A stretch of 12,422 nucleotides of DNA from Chloroflexota bacterium (GTDB taxonomy: Bacteria > Chloroflexota > Anaerolineae > UBA3071), in contig JACNHM010000300.1 of assembly GCA_014383605.1 (NCBI GenBank), positions 1 to 12,422 on the forward strand. The letters are read 5' to 3'. The position numbers and the translations under genes are program-made. The notes under the pieces were generated by a model that searched no databases, was not told the origin of the DNA, and saw only the letters and a program-made list of their open reading frames with translations. The first letter of the stretch is position 1. Every line of letters begins with the position of its first letter. Shown here piece by piece: positions 7,243 through 12,420 of this stretch.

Positions 7243-7259
7243 CCCCGTAACGCAACCGA

Positions 7260-7463
7260 CTACGCTTCCTTCAGCTCAGCGATGCGCTTCTGCACAGCCT
7301 CGACTTCCGCCTGGAGTGCCTTCAGGTACTCCTCTAGCCAGGCAACGTACTCCTCCCGGCCGGGAAAGCGCCATCCGAGATAGAAGCCAGGCCCCCAGGC
7401 GGAGCTGCAGCAGCACCCACCACCGTGGCCGTGATGGCCGTGATAACCACAGGGTCCACACAT
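7260..7463 (-). CDS. Tiny Cys/His-rich protein with C-terminal coiled coil
   Basis: A 67-residue protein in two parts. Residues 1-20 (MCGPCGYHGHHGHGGGCCCS) contain five cysteines and four histidines among glycines, a likely metal-binding segment. Residues 36-67 (REEYVAWLEEYLKALQAEVE and following) form a charged amphipathic helix with heptad-like spacing, probably a coiled coil that oligomerises or binds a partner. Small proteins of this type (DUF5320-like layout) are often found beside PadR regulators, as here: the gene starts five bases after the padR stop and has an excellent GGGAGGTGA ribosome site. It may buffer or deliver a metal, or sense it together with PadR. No enzyme motif is visible. 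Confidence 0.8.
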   Translation of the reverse strand: MCGPCGYHGHHGHGGGCCCSSAWGPGFYLGWRFPGREEYVAWLEEYLKALQAEVEAVQKRIAELKEA

Positions 7464-7468
7464 ATCGT

Positions 7469-7870
7469 TCACCTCCCTTCTGATGATTGAAAATGCGTCT
7501 GATATTCGGCCAAGAAGCGGTCCAATCGCTCCCGGGTGTGGCGGATGTTCACCGCCCAGGCATGGAGATATTCCAGCCCCTCGTCGGTGATCTGGTATAC
7601 GCGGCGAGCCGGGCCGCGCCCCTCCGTGTCCCACGATGATCGCACCAGCCCCTCTTGCTCGAACTGGTGCAGGGTGCGGTAGAGCAAGCCGGGGTCAGCA
7701 GCAGGGGCGTCGTCATCCTGGCCGAGTTGCTCCATCAGCTCGTAGCCGTGGGCGGGCTTTTGCACCAGGAGCAACAGCAGCCAGGGCTGCATGAAACCCC
7801 GCACTCGCCCTCTCCCAGGACAGCACCTCCCCTCGCTTTCGTTGTACTCTTTGTGATGGCCGTTACACAT
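7469..7870 (-). CDS. PadR-family transcriptional regulator with N-terminal Cys/His cluster
   Basis: A 133-residue regulator. Residues about 26-105 are the PadR winged helix: MQPWLLLLLVQKPAHGYELMEQL, then LLYRTLHQFEQEGLVRSSW and the wing GPARRVYQITDEGLEYL. A C-terminal helix (VNIRHTRERLDRFLAEYQTH) should give the dimer interface. The N-terminal extension has C2, H5, H6, C16 and C17 followed by a basic GRGRVRG stretch, suggesting metal or thiol sensing. It is the first gene of the long minus-strand operon and probably represses its own promoter. The ATG at 7870 is preceded by AGGAGGG eleven bases away; a TTG at 7900 is rejected because it lies too close to the transcription start. Confidence 0.9.
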   Translation of the reverse strand: MCNGHHKEYNESEGRCCPGRGRVRGFMQPWLLLLLVQKPAHGYELMEQLGQDDDAPAADPGLLYRTLHQFEQEGLVRSSWDTEGRGPARRVYQITDEGLEYLHAWAVNIRHTRERLDRFLAEYQTHFQSSEGR

Positions 7871-7907
7871 CAGACCGCTTCCCTCCTGACTATAAGACAA
7901 TATCTTC

Positions 7908-7926
7908 TATATGACCAACACATATA
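7908..7926. promoter_or_regulatory. Candidate PadR operator
   Basis: TATATG (7908-7913), seven bases, CATATA (7921-7926): a perfect six-base palindrome at the predicted transcription start, touching the -10 box. PadR proteins typically bind dyads of the ATGT-N8-ACAT kind; this one is close but not identical. Assignment is by position beside the padR gene. Confidence 0.5.
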
Positions 7927-7954
7927 TTATACTCAAAAACCACCTCCTTGTCAA
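7926..7954 (-). promoter_or_regulatory. Consensus promoter of the padR-to-Fe-S operon
   Basis: On the minus strand TTGACA (7954-7949), a 17-base spacer and TATAAT (7931-7926): both hexamers and the spacing are perfect sigma70 consensus. The predicted start is near 7919, giving a leader of about 49 bases to the padR ATG at 7870. No other convincing promoter is seen down to 979, so all ten genes may be one transcript. Confidence 0.85.
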
Positions 7955-8057
7955 ATTGAGGTAGGAGGGTCCGATGAGTCTGCAGCGGCACAGGTTACCA
8001 GAAGGAGGTCAGCGATTGCCTCATGAGCTGCTTCTGCACAAGTGATAGCCCCTGCCA

Positions 8058-8102
8058 GACAGGCCCTCTGCTGGGCCCGTGCGAGCCCGGCGGGGGCCTG
8101 TC
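8058..8102. repeat. Long stem-loop just past the zinc-ribbon gene
   Basis: GACAGGCCC (8058-8066) pairs exactly with GGGCCTGTC (8094-8102). Inside the 27-base loop, CTGGGC (8071-8076) can pair with GCCCGG (8085-8090) with one G-U. It starts two bases beyond the stop of the minus-strand gene ending at 8105, so it could end or stabilise that transcript. There is no T-tract, so it is not a textbook intrinsic terminator. Confidence 0.5.
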
Positions 8103-8104
8103 GT

Positions 8105-8323
8105 TTATCCCGATGCGTGTTTCACTCTCAGCTTCCTGTCGCAGTCCATGCAGAGATCAGTGGACTTGTTTGTCCAAAAGTGCATTCCGCAGTTGGGGCA
8201 CGTGACACGCCGCAGGCTCGTGTTGTGCGGTCGGCGCGGCCGCAGTTCCGGCGGCAGCTCGGCGTACCTATCGGCCACACATGCACATGGTTTTGGTTGG
8301 CTTTTGGGCTTTTGCCCAGACAT
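8105..8323 (-). CDS. Small zinc-ribbon protein
   Basis: A 72-residue protein with a typical zinc-ribbon pair: C42-P-N-C45 and C58-M-D-C61, spaced by 12 residues (GMHFWTNKSTDL). The N-terminal 40 residues are basic and proline-rich with an extra C13/C15 pair. Such proteins bind one zinc ion and may contact nucleic acid or protein; no specific role can be given. The ATG at 8323 follows GAGGT six bases upstream, and the gene begins 18 bases after the thioredoxin-like stop, so it is probably the last gene of the permease operon. A Cys-rich frame on the opposite strand (8023-8205) is judged a shadow of this gene. Confidence 0.75.
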   Translation of the reverse strand: MSGQKPKSQPKPCACVADRYAELPPELRPRRPHNTSLRRVTCPNCGMHFWTNKSTDLCMDCDRKLRVKHASG

Positions 8324-8341
8324 GACGACCTCTGGCGCAAT

Positions 8342-8587
8342 CTACGAGCTCTGTGCGGCGCGGAGCCACTCGACGATCTGCTCCTTGCGCGGAAGGTGTC
8401 CTGAGGACTTGACTTCGCCGTTGATCACCAACGCTGGCGTGCTCATGACTGCGTAGGCCATGATGCCGTCCACCTCCCTGACCCTGGTGAACGTCGCCTC
8501 GACGCCCATCTCACTGGCTGCTTCCCGGGCGAGTTGTTCGAGCCTATGGCACTTGGGGCATCCCATGCCCAGGGTTTTGATTTCCAT
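8342..8587 (-). CDS. Thioredoxin-like small redox protein (CPKC)
   Basis: An 81-residue glutaredoxin-size thioredoxin fold of the Thioredoxin_3 / redox-active disulfide protein 2 type. The active site G9-C10-P-K-C13 follows a first strand (EIKTLG), and the cis-proline region STPALVINGEV is at residues 49-59. In the family, the two cysteines cycle between dithiol and disulfide. These proteins are commonly encoded next to COG0701 permeases, as here: the permease ends 36 bases upstream. AAGGAG lies eight bases before the ATG. A plausible job is reducing the permease, its cargo or the arsenic/thiol adduct, but this is inference. Confidence 0.9.
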   Translation of the reverse strand: MEIKTLGMGCPKCHRLEQLAREAASEMGVEATFTRVREVDGIMAYAVMSTPALVINGEVKSSGHLPRKEQIVEWLRAAQSS

Positions 8588-8623
8588 TGGAACTCTCCTT
8601 GGAACGGTTTTGCTGCTGTTGTT

Positions 8624-9997
8624 TCAGCGAATGAACCAGCCGAAGATCAGCCCCGAAAGGGTGCTGAAGACGGTCACCAGCGACACGTAGGTCCACGTCT
8701 TCTTGCGGCCAATCACCGAGTTGGTGATGAGGATAGACTGCAGGCTTAGCTCCGGGTCGGCCAGCAGGTAGGCCAGCAGCGGCCCACGGTGCATGCCCAG
8801 GGCGAGGAAGGTCTGGGCGATGGGCACCTCCACCAGAGTGGGAAAGTACATAAAGACGCCGAACAGTACACCAATGAAGTTGGCCCACACCGTGTTACGC
8901 CCGGCGATGGCTTCGATCCACGTTTTGGGGATGATGGCCCGCGCCATGCCGGCCACAAAGACGCCCACCAGCAGCAAGGGCATGATCTGCTTGACGAAAC
9001 GCCACATCTCCCAGAGCCACTCCTGAAGCTCGTGGGCCTGGAAGCGGGTGGCGGCTACCCACCACACGGCGGCGATGAGCGCCATCTCGGCCAGCAACTT
9101 GCCTGTGACGCCCACGCTCAGGCCGTGTCCTGAGCCTGTCGAGGGGTCACCAGCGACCGCCGCGACTTTGAACGACGCCACGATCAGTGTCAGCGAGACC
9201 AACCCCAGGGCCACGTAGGTCCAACGGTTGAACCCTTCGTCCACGTTGTTCAGCCCCAGCCAGGCAGTGATGGCGATGAGGATCAGCAGGCCGATCAGGA
9301 GCACGCCGTGCACGCTCACGCCCTCGATGCCCAGAGCGGGGTTCGGCGGCACAACACCATCGAGCCAGGCCTGGAGAGAACCAGCCCACGAGCCGGGGAG
9401 TGTGAAGGTAGCGTAGCTGTTCGTGAGCAGGCCCACCTGGAGTGTCCCGGCGATCAGCACGCCCAGCAGCAGGGCGAAGAAGACCCACGTGCGGCCCTCC
9501 ACCTTGGCCTCCTGGGCGAAACCACGTCCGCCGTTGGTGGCCGCATGGTGAGCCTCGTCGTCCTGGCGGAAGAACCAGGCCATCAGCAGGCCGATGGTGA
9601 TGCCGAAGATGATGGAAAGCACGATCCGCGCCAGGGCGATGTCCATGCCGATCTGAACGCCGGTGAAGGAGATGGCCAGGATGTTCACCGCCGGTCCGAC
9701 GAACAGGAAGGTGATTGCCGGCCCCAGGCCAGCGCCCTTCTTGTAGATGCTGGCGAAGAGCGGCATGATGGTACAGGAACAGACCGCCAGCACAAAGCCA
9801 CCCAATGCCGACGCCGGGTAGGAAATCCACTTGGGGGCGTCTCGGCCCAGGTACCTGGTGATGGCTTCCTTGGGAACGAGGGCGGCCAGCGCGCCAGCGA
9901 TAAAGAAGGCCGGCAGCAGGCACAGCAGCACATGGGCCGCCAGATAGGCCGTCAGGCTGCCTAGTCCGGTTTGCAACAGCGTGAGGAAGTAGTTCAC
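8624..9997 (-). CDS. ArsP/COG0701-family permease (DUF318)
   Basis: A 457-residue membrane protein with about ten helices in two halves, each with a conserved gate-like segment. The first half has VCSCTIMPLFASIYKKGAGL (C73, C75) then ITFLFVGPAVNILAI; the second has ANFIGVLFGVFMYFPTLVEVPIAQ and LQSILITNSVIGRKKTW. This is the PF03773 predicted permease family that includes ArsP, an efflux pump for trivalent organoarsenicals; many members have no proven cargo. The GTG start at 9997 has AAGGAG nine bases upstream; no ATG fits better. Odd point: residues 284-295 (DPSTGSGHGLSV) in a loop between two helices come from a palindromic repeat, an in-frame insertion. Downstream the thioredoxin-like gene follows closely. 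An arsR gene lies upstream on the same strand but is separated by a plus-strand unit. Confidence 0.88.
   Translation of the reverse strand: MNYFLTLLQTGLGSLTAYLAAHVLLCLLPAFFIAGALAALVPKEAITRYLGRDAPKWISYPASALGGFVLAVCSCTIMPLFASIYKKGAGLGPAITFLFVGPAVNILAISFTGVQIGMDIALARIVLSIIFGITIGLLMAWFFRQDDEAHHAATNGGRGFAQEAKVEGRTWVFFALLLGVLIAGTLQVGLLTNSYATFTLPGSWAGSLQAWLDGVVPPNPALGIEGVSVHGVLLIGLLILIAITAWLGLNNVDEGFNRWTYVALGLVSLTLIVASFKVAAVAGDPSTGSGHGLSVGVTGKLLAEMALIAAVWWVAATRFQAHELQEWLWEMWRFVKQIMPLLLVGVFVAGMARAIIPKTWIEAIAGRNTVWANFIGVLFGVFMYFPTLVEVPIAQTFLALGMHRGPLLAYLLADPELSLQSILITNSVIGRKKTWTYVSLVTVFSTLSGLIFGWFIR
9113..9148. repeat. Palindromic repeat inserted in frame within the permease gene
   Basis: The core is GCTCAGG (9116-9122), a six-base loop, CCTGAGC (9129-9135), followed by CTGTCGAGGGG. 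It reads as the widespread dispersed repeat with TCGACAGGCTCAGGAC on the minus strand. Its length is a multiple of three and it encodes a Gly/Ser-rich loop, so the frame stays open. Only one copy is in the window; the claim of dispersal is from general knowledge. Confidence 0.6.
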
Positions 9998-10010
9998 TGT
10001 GAAGCGCTCC

Positions 10011-10039
10011 TTGACGGATTTGAGGTTCGCTGGTATACT
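10011..10039 (+). promoter_or_regulatory. Promoter of the Phd/DUF5678-retropepsin unit
   Basis: TTGACG (10011-10016), a 17-base spacer, then TATACT (10034-10039) with an extended -10 TG at 10031-10032. The predicted start near 10046 leaves a leader of about 17 bases to the ATG at 10063. The -35 box overlaps the ribosome site of the divergent permease gene, so the two directions may interfere. Confidence 0.75.
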
Positions 10040-10062
10040 CTTGGTTGAAGCGAGGTGATGCC

Positions 10063-10491
10063 ATGAAACGAATAGTACTGAAAGAATCCCGTGCGCCCTA
10101 TACTTTGGATATCGAGGAAGAGGCGCTTAGCCGGGAACCGTTCATCTTGGAGAGCGATGGCAGAGCCGTGGCTGCCGTGATCCCTATCGCCGACTATCAG
10201 ACCTTTCAGGCTTGGCGGGAAAGCCAGGCCATGGAGGAAAAACGACGTCAAGACCTGGGGGCCTTTGAGCAAGAGCGACGGGCTTTTGAGCGTCTGAAGC
10301 CCGAGCTGCTGCGCATGTATCGAGATCAGTGGGTGGCCATTTACCAGGGAAACGTCGTCGAGGTTGGCCAGGAGCGGTCGCAAGTGCTGGACAGGGTCTA
10401 TGATCGTTTCGGTTATGTCCCCGTCTATGTGCAGCAAGTAGAAGAGCAACCACGCGTCTACAAGTTGCCGCATCGAAGGGTGGTGCGTTGA
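10063..10491 (+). CDS. Phd/YefM-like N-terminus fused to a DUF5678-like domain
   Basis: A 142-residue protein in three parts. Residues about 10-55 (EPFILESDGRAVAAVIPIAD, then YQTFQAWRE) resemble the start of Phd/YefM antitoxins, including the alternation typical of their DNA-binding dimer sheet. Residues 55-85 are a very charged helix. Residues 83-126 (WVAIYQGNVVEVG, then VLDRVYDRFGYVPVYVQQV) match the pattern of DUF5678 proteins, whose function is unknown. The ATG at 10063 has GAGGTGA a few bases upstream; an in-frame ATG at 10045 lies at the predicted transcription start and is rejected. The stop overlaps the next ATG (TGATG), so the aspartic protease is translationally coupled. It may be a regulator or a partner/substrate of that protease. 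Domain calls are by eye. Confidence 0.75.
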   Translation: MKRIVLKESRAPYTLDIEEEALSREPFILESDGRAVAAVIPIADYQTFQAWRESQAMEEKRRQDLGAFEQERRAFERLKPELLRMYRDQWVAIYQGNVVEVGQERSQVLDRVYDRFGYVPVYVQQVEEQPRVYKLPHRRVVR

Positions 10492-10871
10492 TGTGGGCCT
10501 ATGACCAAAGCATTCATCCACCTGCCCTATTTGTAGATACCCTTGTCTCTCGTCCCATCAGCGCCGCTTTGAGCCGACCGCTGCGAGCTCAACTGGACAC
10601 GGCGGCTGACATCTCGTGCATTCCCGCTGACCTTGTTGATCAACTTGGCCTCTTGCCCACCAGCACCATTCTGGCGCAGGGCTACGATGGTGTACAGACT
10701 GTCGTAGACATCTATCTGGTCACCTTGGAAGTAGCTGGTGCCCGATTCCGTTATCTCGAAGTCGTGCCCATTCCAGAGCAGTACGCTCTCCTGGGTCGAG
10801 ATGTCCTCAACCGTTTCTACGCTCAACTGAACGGTCCTGACTTGACCTTCCACCTGAGCACTTCGCCATAG
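10491..10871 (+). CDS. Retropepsin-like (clan AA) aspartic protease, single domain
   Basis: A 126-residue protein. The catalytic motif L35-D36-T-A-A-D40 (AQLDTAADISCIP) and the later hydrophobic-hydrophobic-Gly motif LLGRDVLNRF at 100-109 are the two hallmarks of single-domain pepsin-fold proteases, which act as homodimers like retroviral protease. Length fits a single retropepsin unit. There is no signal peptide or membrane segment, so it should act in the cytoplasm. The ATG at 10491 shares a base with the stop of the upstream DUF5678-like gene, showing coupled translation; a TTG at 10488 is less likely. Bacterial stand-alone retropepsins of this kind have almost no known substrates; the coupled upstream protein is the obvious candidate partner. 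Whether the enzyme is active cannot be told from sequence. Confidence 0.82.
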   Translation: MWAYDQSIHPPALFVDTLVSRPISAALSRPLRAQLDTAADISCIPADLVDQLGLLPTSTILAQGYDGVQTVVDIYLVTLEVAGARFRYLEVVPIPEQYALLGRDVLNRFYAQLNGPDLTFHLSTSP

Positions 10872-10931
10872 GGATGTGCGGCCCTTCCCGCTGCTGTGCT
10901 CCCCATTGAGGCCACTCTCCTCGCCCGGCCG

Positions 10932-11276
10932 CTAACCTCTTCGGTTCTGGCACTTGGGGCAAGGACAGTGGGGCAGGGGGCGCACCGGCGACCGGCGGCT
11001 GGCATCCGTCGCCTCCCCTTGCGCCAGCGTCAGCAGCGCCGGCACCCGCTCGTCCGCCAGTTGGTAGAAGACGTATAACCCCTCCTGGCGGTCACTCACC
11101 AGCCCCGCCTGGCGCAGCACAGCCAACTGCTGGGAGATGTACGGTTGCCGCAGGCCCAGCAGCGCTTCCAGGTGGCAGACGCAGGCTTCATCCTGTTCCA
11201 GCGCCTCCAGGATGCGCAGCCGGGCCGGGTGGGCCAGGGCTTTGAAGATCTGTACTGTGCTGGCATGCTCTGTCAT
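10932..11276 (-). CDS. ArsR-family metalloid-responsive repressor (second copy)
   Basis: A 114-residue winged-helix repressor. IFKALAHPARLRILEAL is the first helix pair; C32-V-C34 sits at the metalloid-binding position (ACVCHLEALL), followed by the recognition helix QPYISQQLAVLRQAGLV and the wing RQEGLYVFYQL. The tail adds C104, C106 and C109 (HCPCPKC), so up to five cysteines could bind As(III), Sb(III) or a soft metal. It differs clearly from the arsR at 232-567 in sequence and in the recognition helix. The ATG at 11276 follows AGGAG eight bases upstream; the frame back to 11381 crosses the promoter and is rejected. The gene probably controls itself and, ancestrally, the permease operon on the same strand downstream of the intervening plus-strand unit. 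Confidence 0.9.
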   Translation of the reverse strand: MTEHASTVQIFKALAHPARLRILEALEQDEACVCHLEALLGLRQPYISQQLAVLRQAGLVSDRQEGLYVFYQLADERVPALLTLAQGEATDASRRSPVRPLPHCPCPKCQNRRG

Positions 11277-11293
11277 GAGGCGGCTCCTGGAAG

Positions 11294-11315
11294 TATATTC
11301 AAAATACTGAATGTA
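11294..11315. promoter_or_regulatory. ArsR-type operator upstream of the second arsR
   Basis: TATATTCA (11294-11301), six bases, TGAATGTA (11308-11315): seven of eight pairs match. ATTCA-N6-TGAAT is the kind of dyad bound by ArsR/SmtB proteins. It lies just downstream of the -10 box of the minus-strand promoter, over the predicted transcription start. Confidence 0.7.
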
Positions 11316-11344
11316 ATTGTACCACGGTAGGGCTGTGCTGTCAA
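11316..11344 (-). promoter_or_regulatory. Promoter of the second arsR gene
   Basis: Minus strand TTGACA (11344-11339), 17 bases, TACAAT (11321-11316): perfect -35 box, one mismatch in the -10 box and ideal spacing. The predicted start near 11309 lies inside the palindromic operator, giving a leader of about 33 bases. Confidence 0.8.
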
Positions 11345-11372
11345 ATTCCGGCAAGCATCTTGTGCAGTCGTC

Positions 11373-11384
11373 GTCGTGCACGAC
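11373..11384. repeat. 12-bp perfect palindrome between two divergent promoters
   Basis: GTCGTGCACGAC is exactly self-complementary and lies about midway between the -35 boxes of the divergent arsR (11339-11344) and csoR-family (11398-11403) promoters. It could bind a third regulator acting on both, or be chance in GC-rich DNA. Confidence 0.4.
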
Positions 11385-11397
11385 CGCGTTTTTGGAT

Positions 11398-11425
11398 TTG
11401 ACAAGTTGGCGATTGTATGTATACT
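11398..11425 (+). promoter_or_regulatory. Promoter of the CsoR-family regulator / OsmC genes
   Basis: TTGACA (11398-11403), 16 bases, TATACT (11420-11425). The predicted start is near 11432 with a leader of about 60 bases to the ATG at 11492. The region just after the -10 box carries dyad and direct repeats that could be the operator of the regulator. Confidence 0.75.
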
Positions 11426-11444
11426 ATACCCCAGTATTGTATGT
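11412..11444. promoter_or_regulatory. Candidate CsoR-family operator
   Basis: ATTGTATGT occurs twice, at 11412-11420 and 11436-11444, 24 bases apart and flanking the -10 box. Between the copies lies the dyad ATACT (11421-11425)/AGTAT (11433-11437) around ATACCCC, a TACCCC half-site like those seen in many CsoR-type operators. Assignment is by position and resemblance. Confidence 0.5.
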
Positions 11445-11491
11445 GAGACTCAACTCGCGGAGACCTGTGGATGGTGATAGGGAGGGGCAGC

Positions 11492-11770
11492 ATGGCTGAG
11501 ATTGCTTCCTCAGAAGTGAAAACCGATTTACAGCATCGGCTGCGGCGCATTGAAGGGCAGGCGCGGGGCGTGCAGCGGATGATTGACGAGGGGCGGGACT
11601 GCAAGTCCATCTTGCAGCAACTGGCGGCCATTCGCTCTGCTGCTCATCAGGCCAGCCTGGTGCTGGTGCGCTCATACGCCACGCAGTGCCTGAGTGAACC
11701 CTGGCGCGGCGAGCCATCGCCTACTGAGCTGGTCAACGAGCTGGTCGGCGTGCTGGCCAAGATCGCCTGA
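11492..11770 (+). CDS. CsoR/FrmR-family metal- or thiol-sensing repressor
   Basis: A 92-residue all-helical regulator of the DUF156 family. It shows the family pattern LQHRLRRIEGQARGVQRMI, then DCKSILQQLAAIRSAAHQA and SYATQCL. Aligned to copper-sensing CsoR (Cys36, His61, Cys65), the ligand positions here are C37, Y62 and C66: both cysteines are present but the histidine is a tyrosine. That argues against Cu(I) sensing of the classical type and fits a two-cysteine persulfide or thiol sensor such as CstR, though this is inference. The ATG at 11492 has GGAGGGG just upstream; the frame start at 11471 has no such site. It leads a plus-strand gene set that ends in an OsmC peroxidase, which it probably regulates. 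Confidence 0.9.
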   Translation: MAEIASSEVKTDLQHRLRRIEGQARGVQRMIDEGRDCKSILQQLAAIRSAAHQASLVLVRSYATQCLSEPWRGEPSPTELVNELVGVLAKIA

Positions 11771-11808
11771 ACTATGGGAGCGGACAGGAAAGGCGGGGAT
11801 TGCAAGGG

Positions 11809-11892
11809 ATGGAAAACGTGGGCGAAATCATCGTCTTCATCGCCTTTGCGTTGCTGTGGTTATTGGCCATGCGCAAGGGCGGCGGCGGTTGA
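11809..11892 (+). CDS. 27-residue single-helix membrane peptide
   Basis: A short frame between the sensor and osmC: MENVGEIIVFIAFALLWLLA followed by MRKGGGG and a stop. One strong hydrophobic helix with an acidic start and a basic, glycine-rich end suggests an inner-membrane peptide with the C-terminus in the cytoplasm. Upstream there is AGGCGGGG at 11791-11798 at a usable distance, and AAGGG directly before the ATG. The frame is closed, in the correct direction and well placed in the operon, but it is too short to be sure by sequence alone. No function is known to me. Confidence 0.5.
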   Translation: MENVGEIIVFIAFALLWLLAMRKGGGG

Positions 11893-11909
11893 GGAATAGA
11901 CCGCGAGTG

Positions 11910-11928
11910 CTGATCCCGTGCGGATCAG
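11910..11928. repeat. 7-bp hairpin before osmC
   Basis: CTGATCC (11910-11916), loop CGTGC, GGATCAG (11922-11928): a perfect hairpin in the 69-base gap before osmC. No T-tract follows. It may affect messenger stability or transcription between the peptide gene and osmC. Confidence 0.4.
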
Positions 11929-11961
11929 GCGATATTCGACATAACATCGGAGGAACACTCA

Positions 11962-12420
11962 ATGGCTGTAGCTGAAGTCAGTGTGAAATGGACCGATAGG
12001 AAGCAATTCGTGGGCACCGACAGCACCAAGCATTCGGTGGTCATCTCAGCTCAGGATGCCGAGAACGGCACGGGCATGAAGCCTTCGGACATGCTCCTGC
12101 TGGCCCTGGGCGGCTGCTCGGGGGTGGACGTCGTCAGTATCCTGGCCAAGCAGCGCCAGGAGCTGACAGGCTTGGAGATGCGCATCGGCGGCGAGCAGAG
12201 CGATGAGGACTGGCCCCGGCCCTTCCGCAAGATCCACGTCGAGTACATCCTCAAGGGCAAGGGGTTGACGGAGAAGGGTGTGGCTCGCGCCATTGGGCTT
12301 TCGCACGAGACGTATTGCTCGGTGGGCAGTACCATCGAAGGTGTGGCCGAGATCACGTACAGCTATAAGATACACGACGAAGGCGAAGCTGACGTGCAAA
12401 ACGTAAAACGTAAAACGTAA
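11962..12420 (+). CDS. osmC: OsmC/Ohr-family peroxidase
   Basis: A 152-residue OsmC-fold protein. The two redox cysteines of the family are C52 in ALGGCSGVDVVSIL and C119 in SHETYCSVGSTIEG, and the N-terminal strands with MKPSDMLLLAL are typical. Members reduce organic or fatty-acid hydroperoxides with two cysteines, normally as homodimers in the cytoplasm; some act on persulfides or other sulfur stress. GGAGGA lies seven bases before the ATG. The gene is last in the plus-strand set behind the CsoR-family sensor, so expression probably follows its ligand. Oddity: the last residues NVKRKT and the TAA stop are made by an AAAACGT tandem repeat, so the natural end was probably replaced by the repeat. 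Confidence 0.9.
   Translation: MAVAEVSVKWTDRKQFVGTDSTKHSVVISAQDAENGTGMKPSDMLLLALGGCSGVDVVSILAKQRQELTGLEMRIGGEQSDEDWPRPFRKIHVEYILKGKGLTEKGVARAIGLSHETYCSVGSTIEGVAEITYSYKIHDEGEADVQNVKRKT

Noticed and set aside
8023..8205. Cys-rich plus-strand frame starting MSCFCTSDSPC
   Set aside because: GGAGGT is about 15 bases from the ATG, too far, and the frame is antisense to the zinc-ribbon gene, whose cysteine pairs are the better explanation.
9998..10062. Promoter for the permease operon on the minus strand
   Set aside because: A TATACC-like -10 can be found but there is no -35 box at a proper distance; not supported.
9994..10521. 175-residue minus-strand frame opposite the DUF5678-like gene
   Set aside because: The plus-strand frame has a promoter, a ribosome site and coupling to the protease gene; the minus frame has none.
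10872..10931. Bidirectional terminator between the convergent protease and arsR genes
   Set aside because: No stem-loop with a T-run is visible in the 60 bases.
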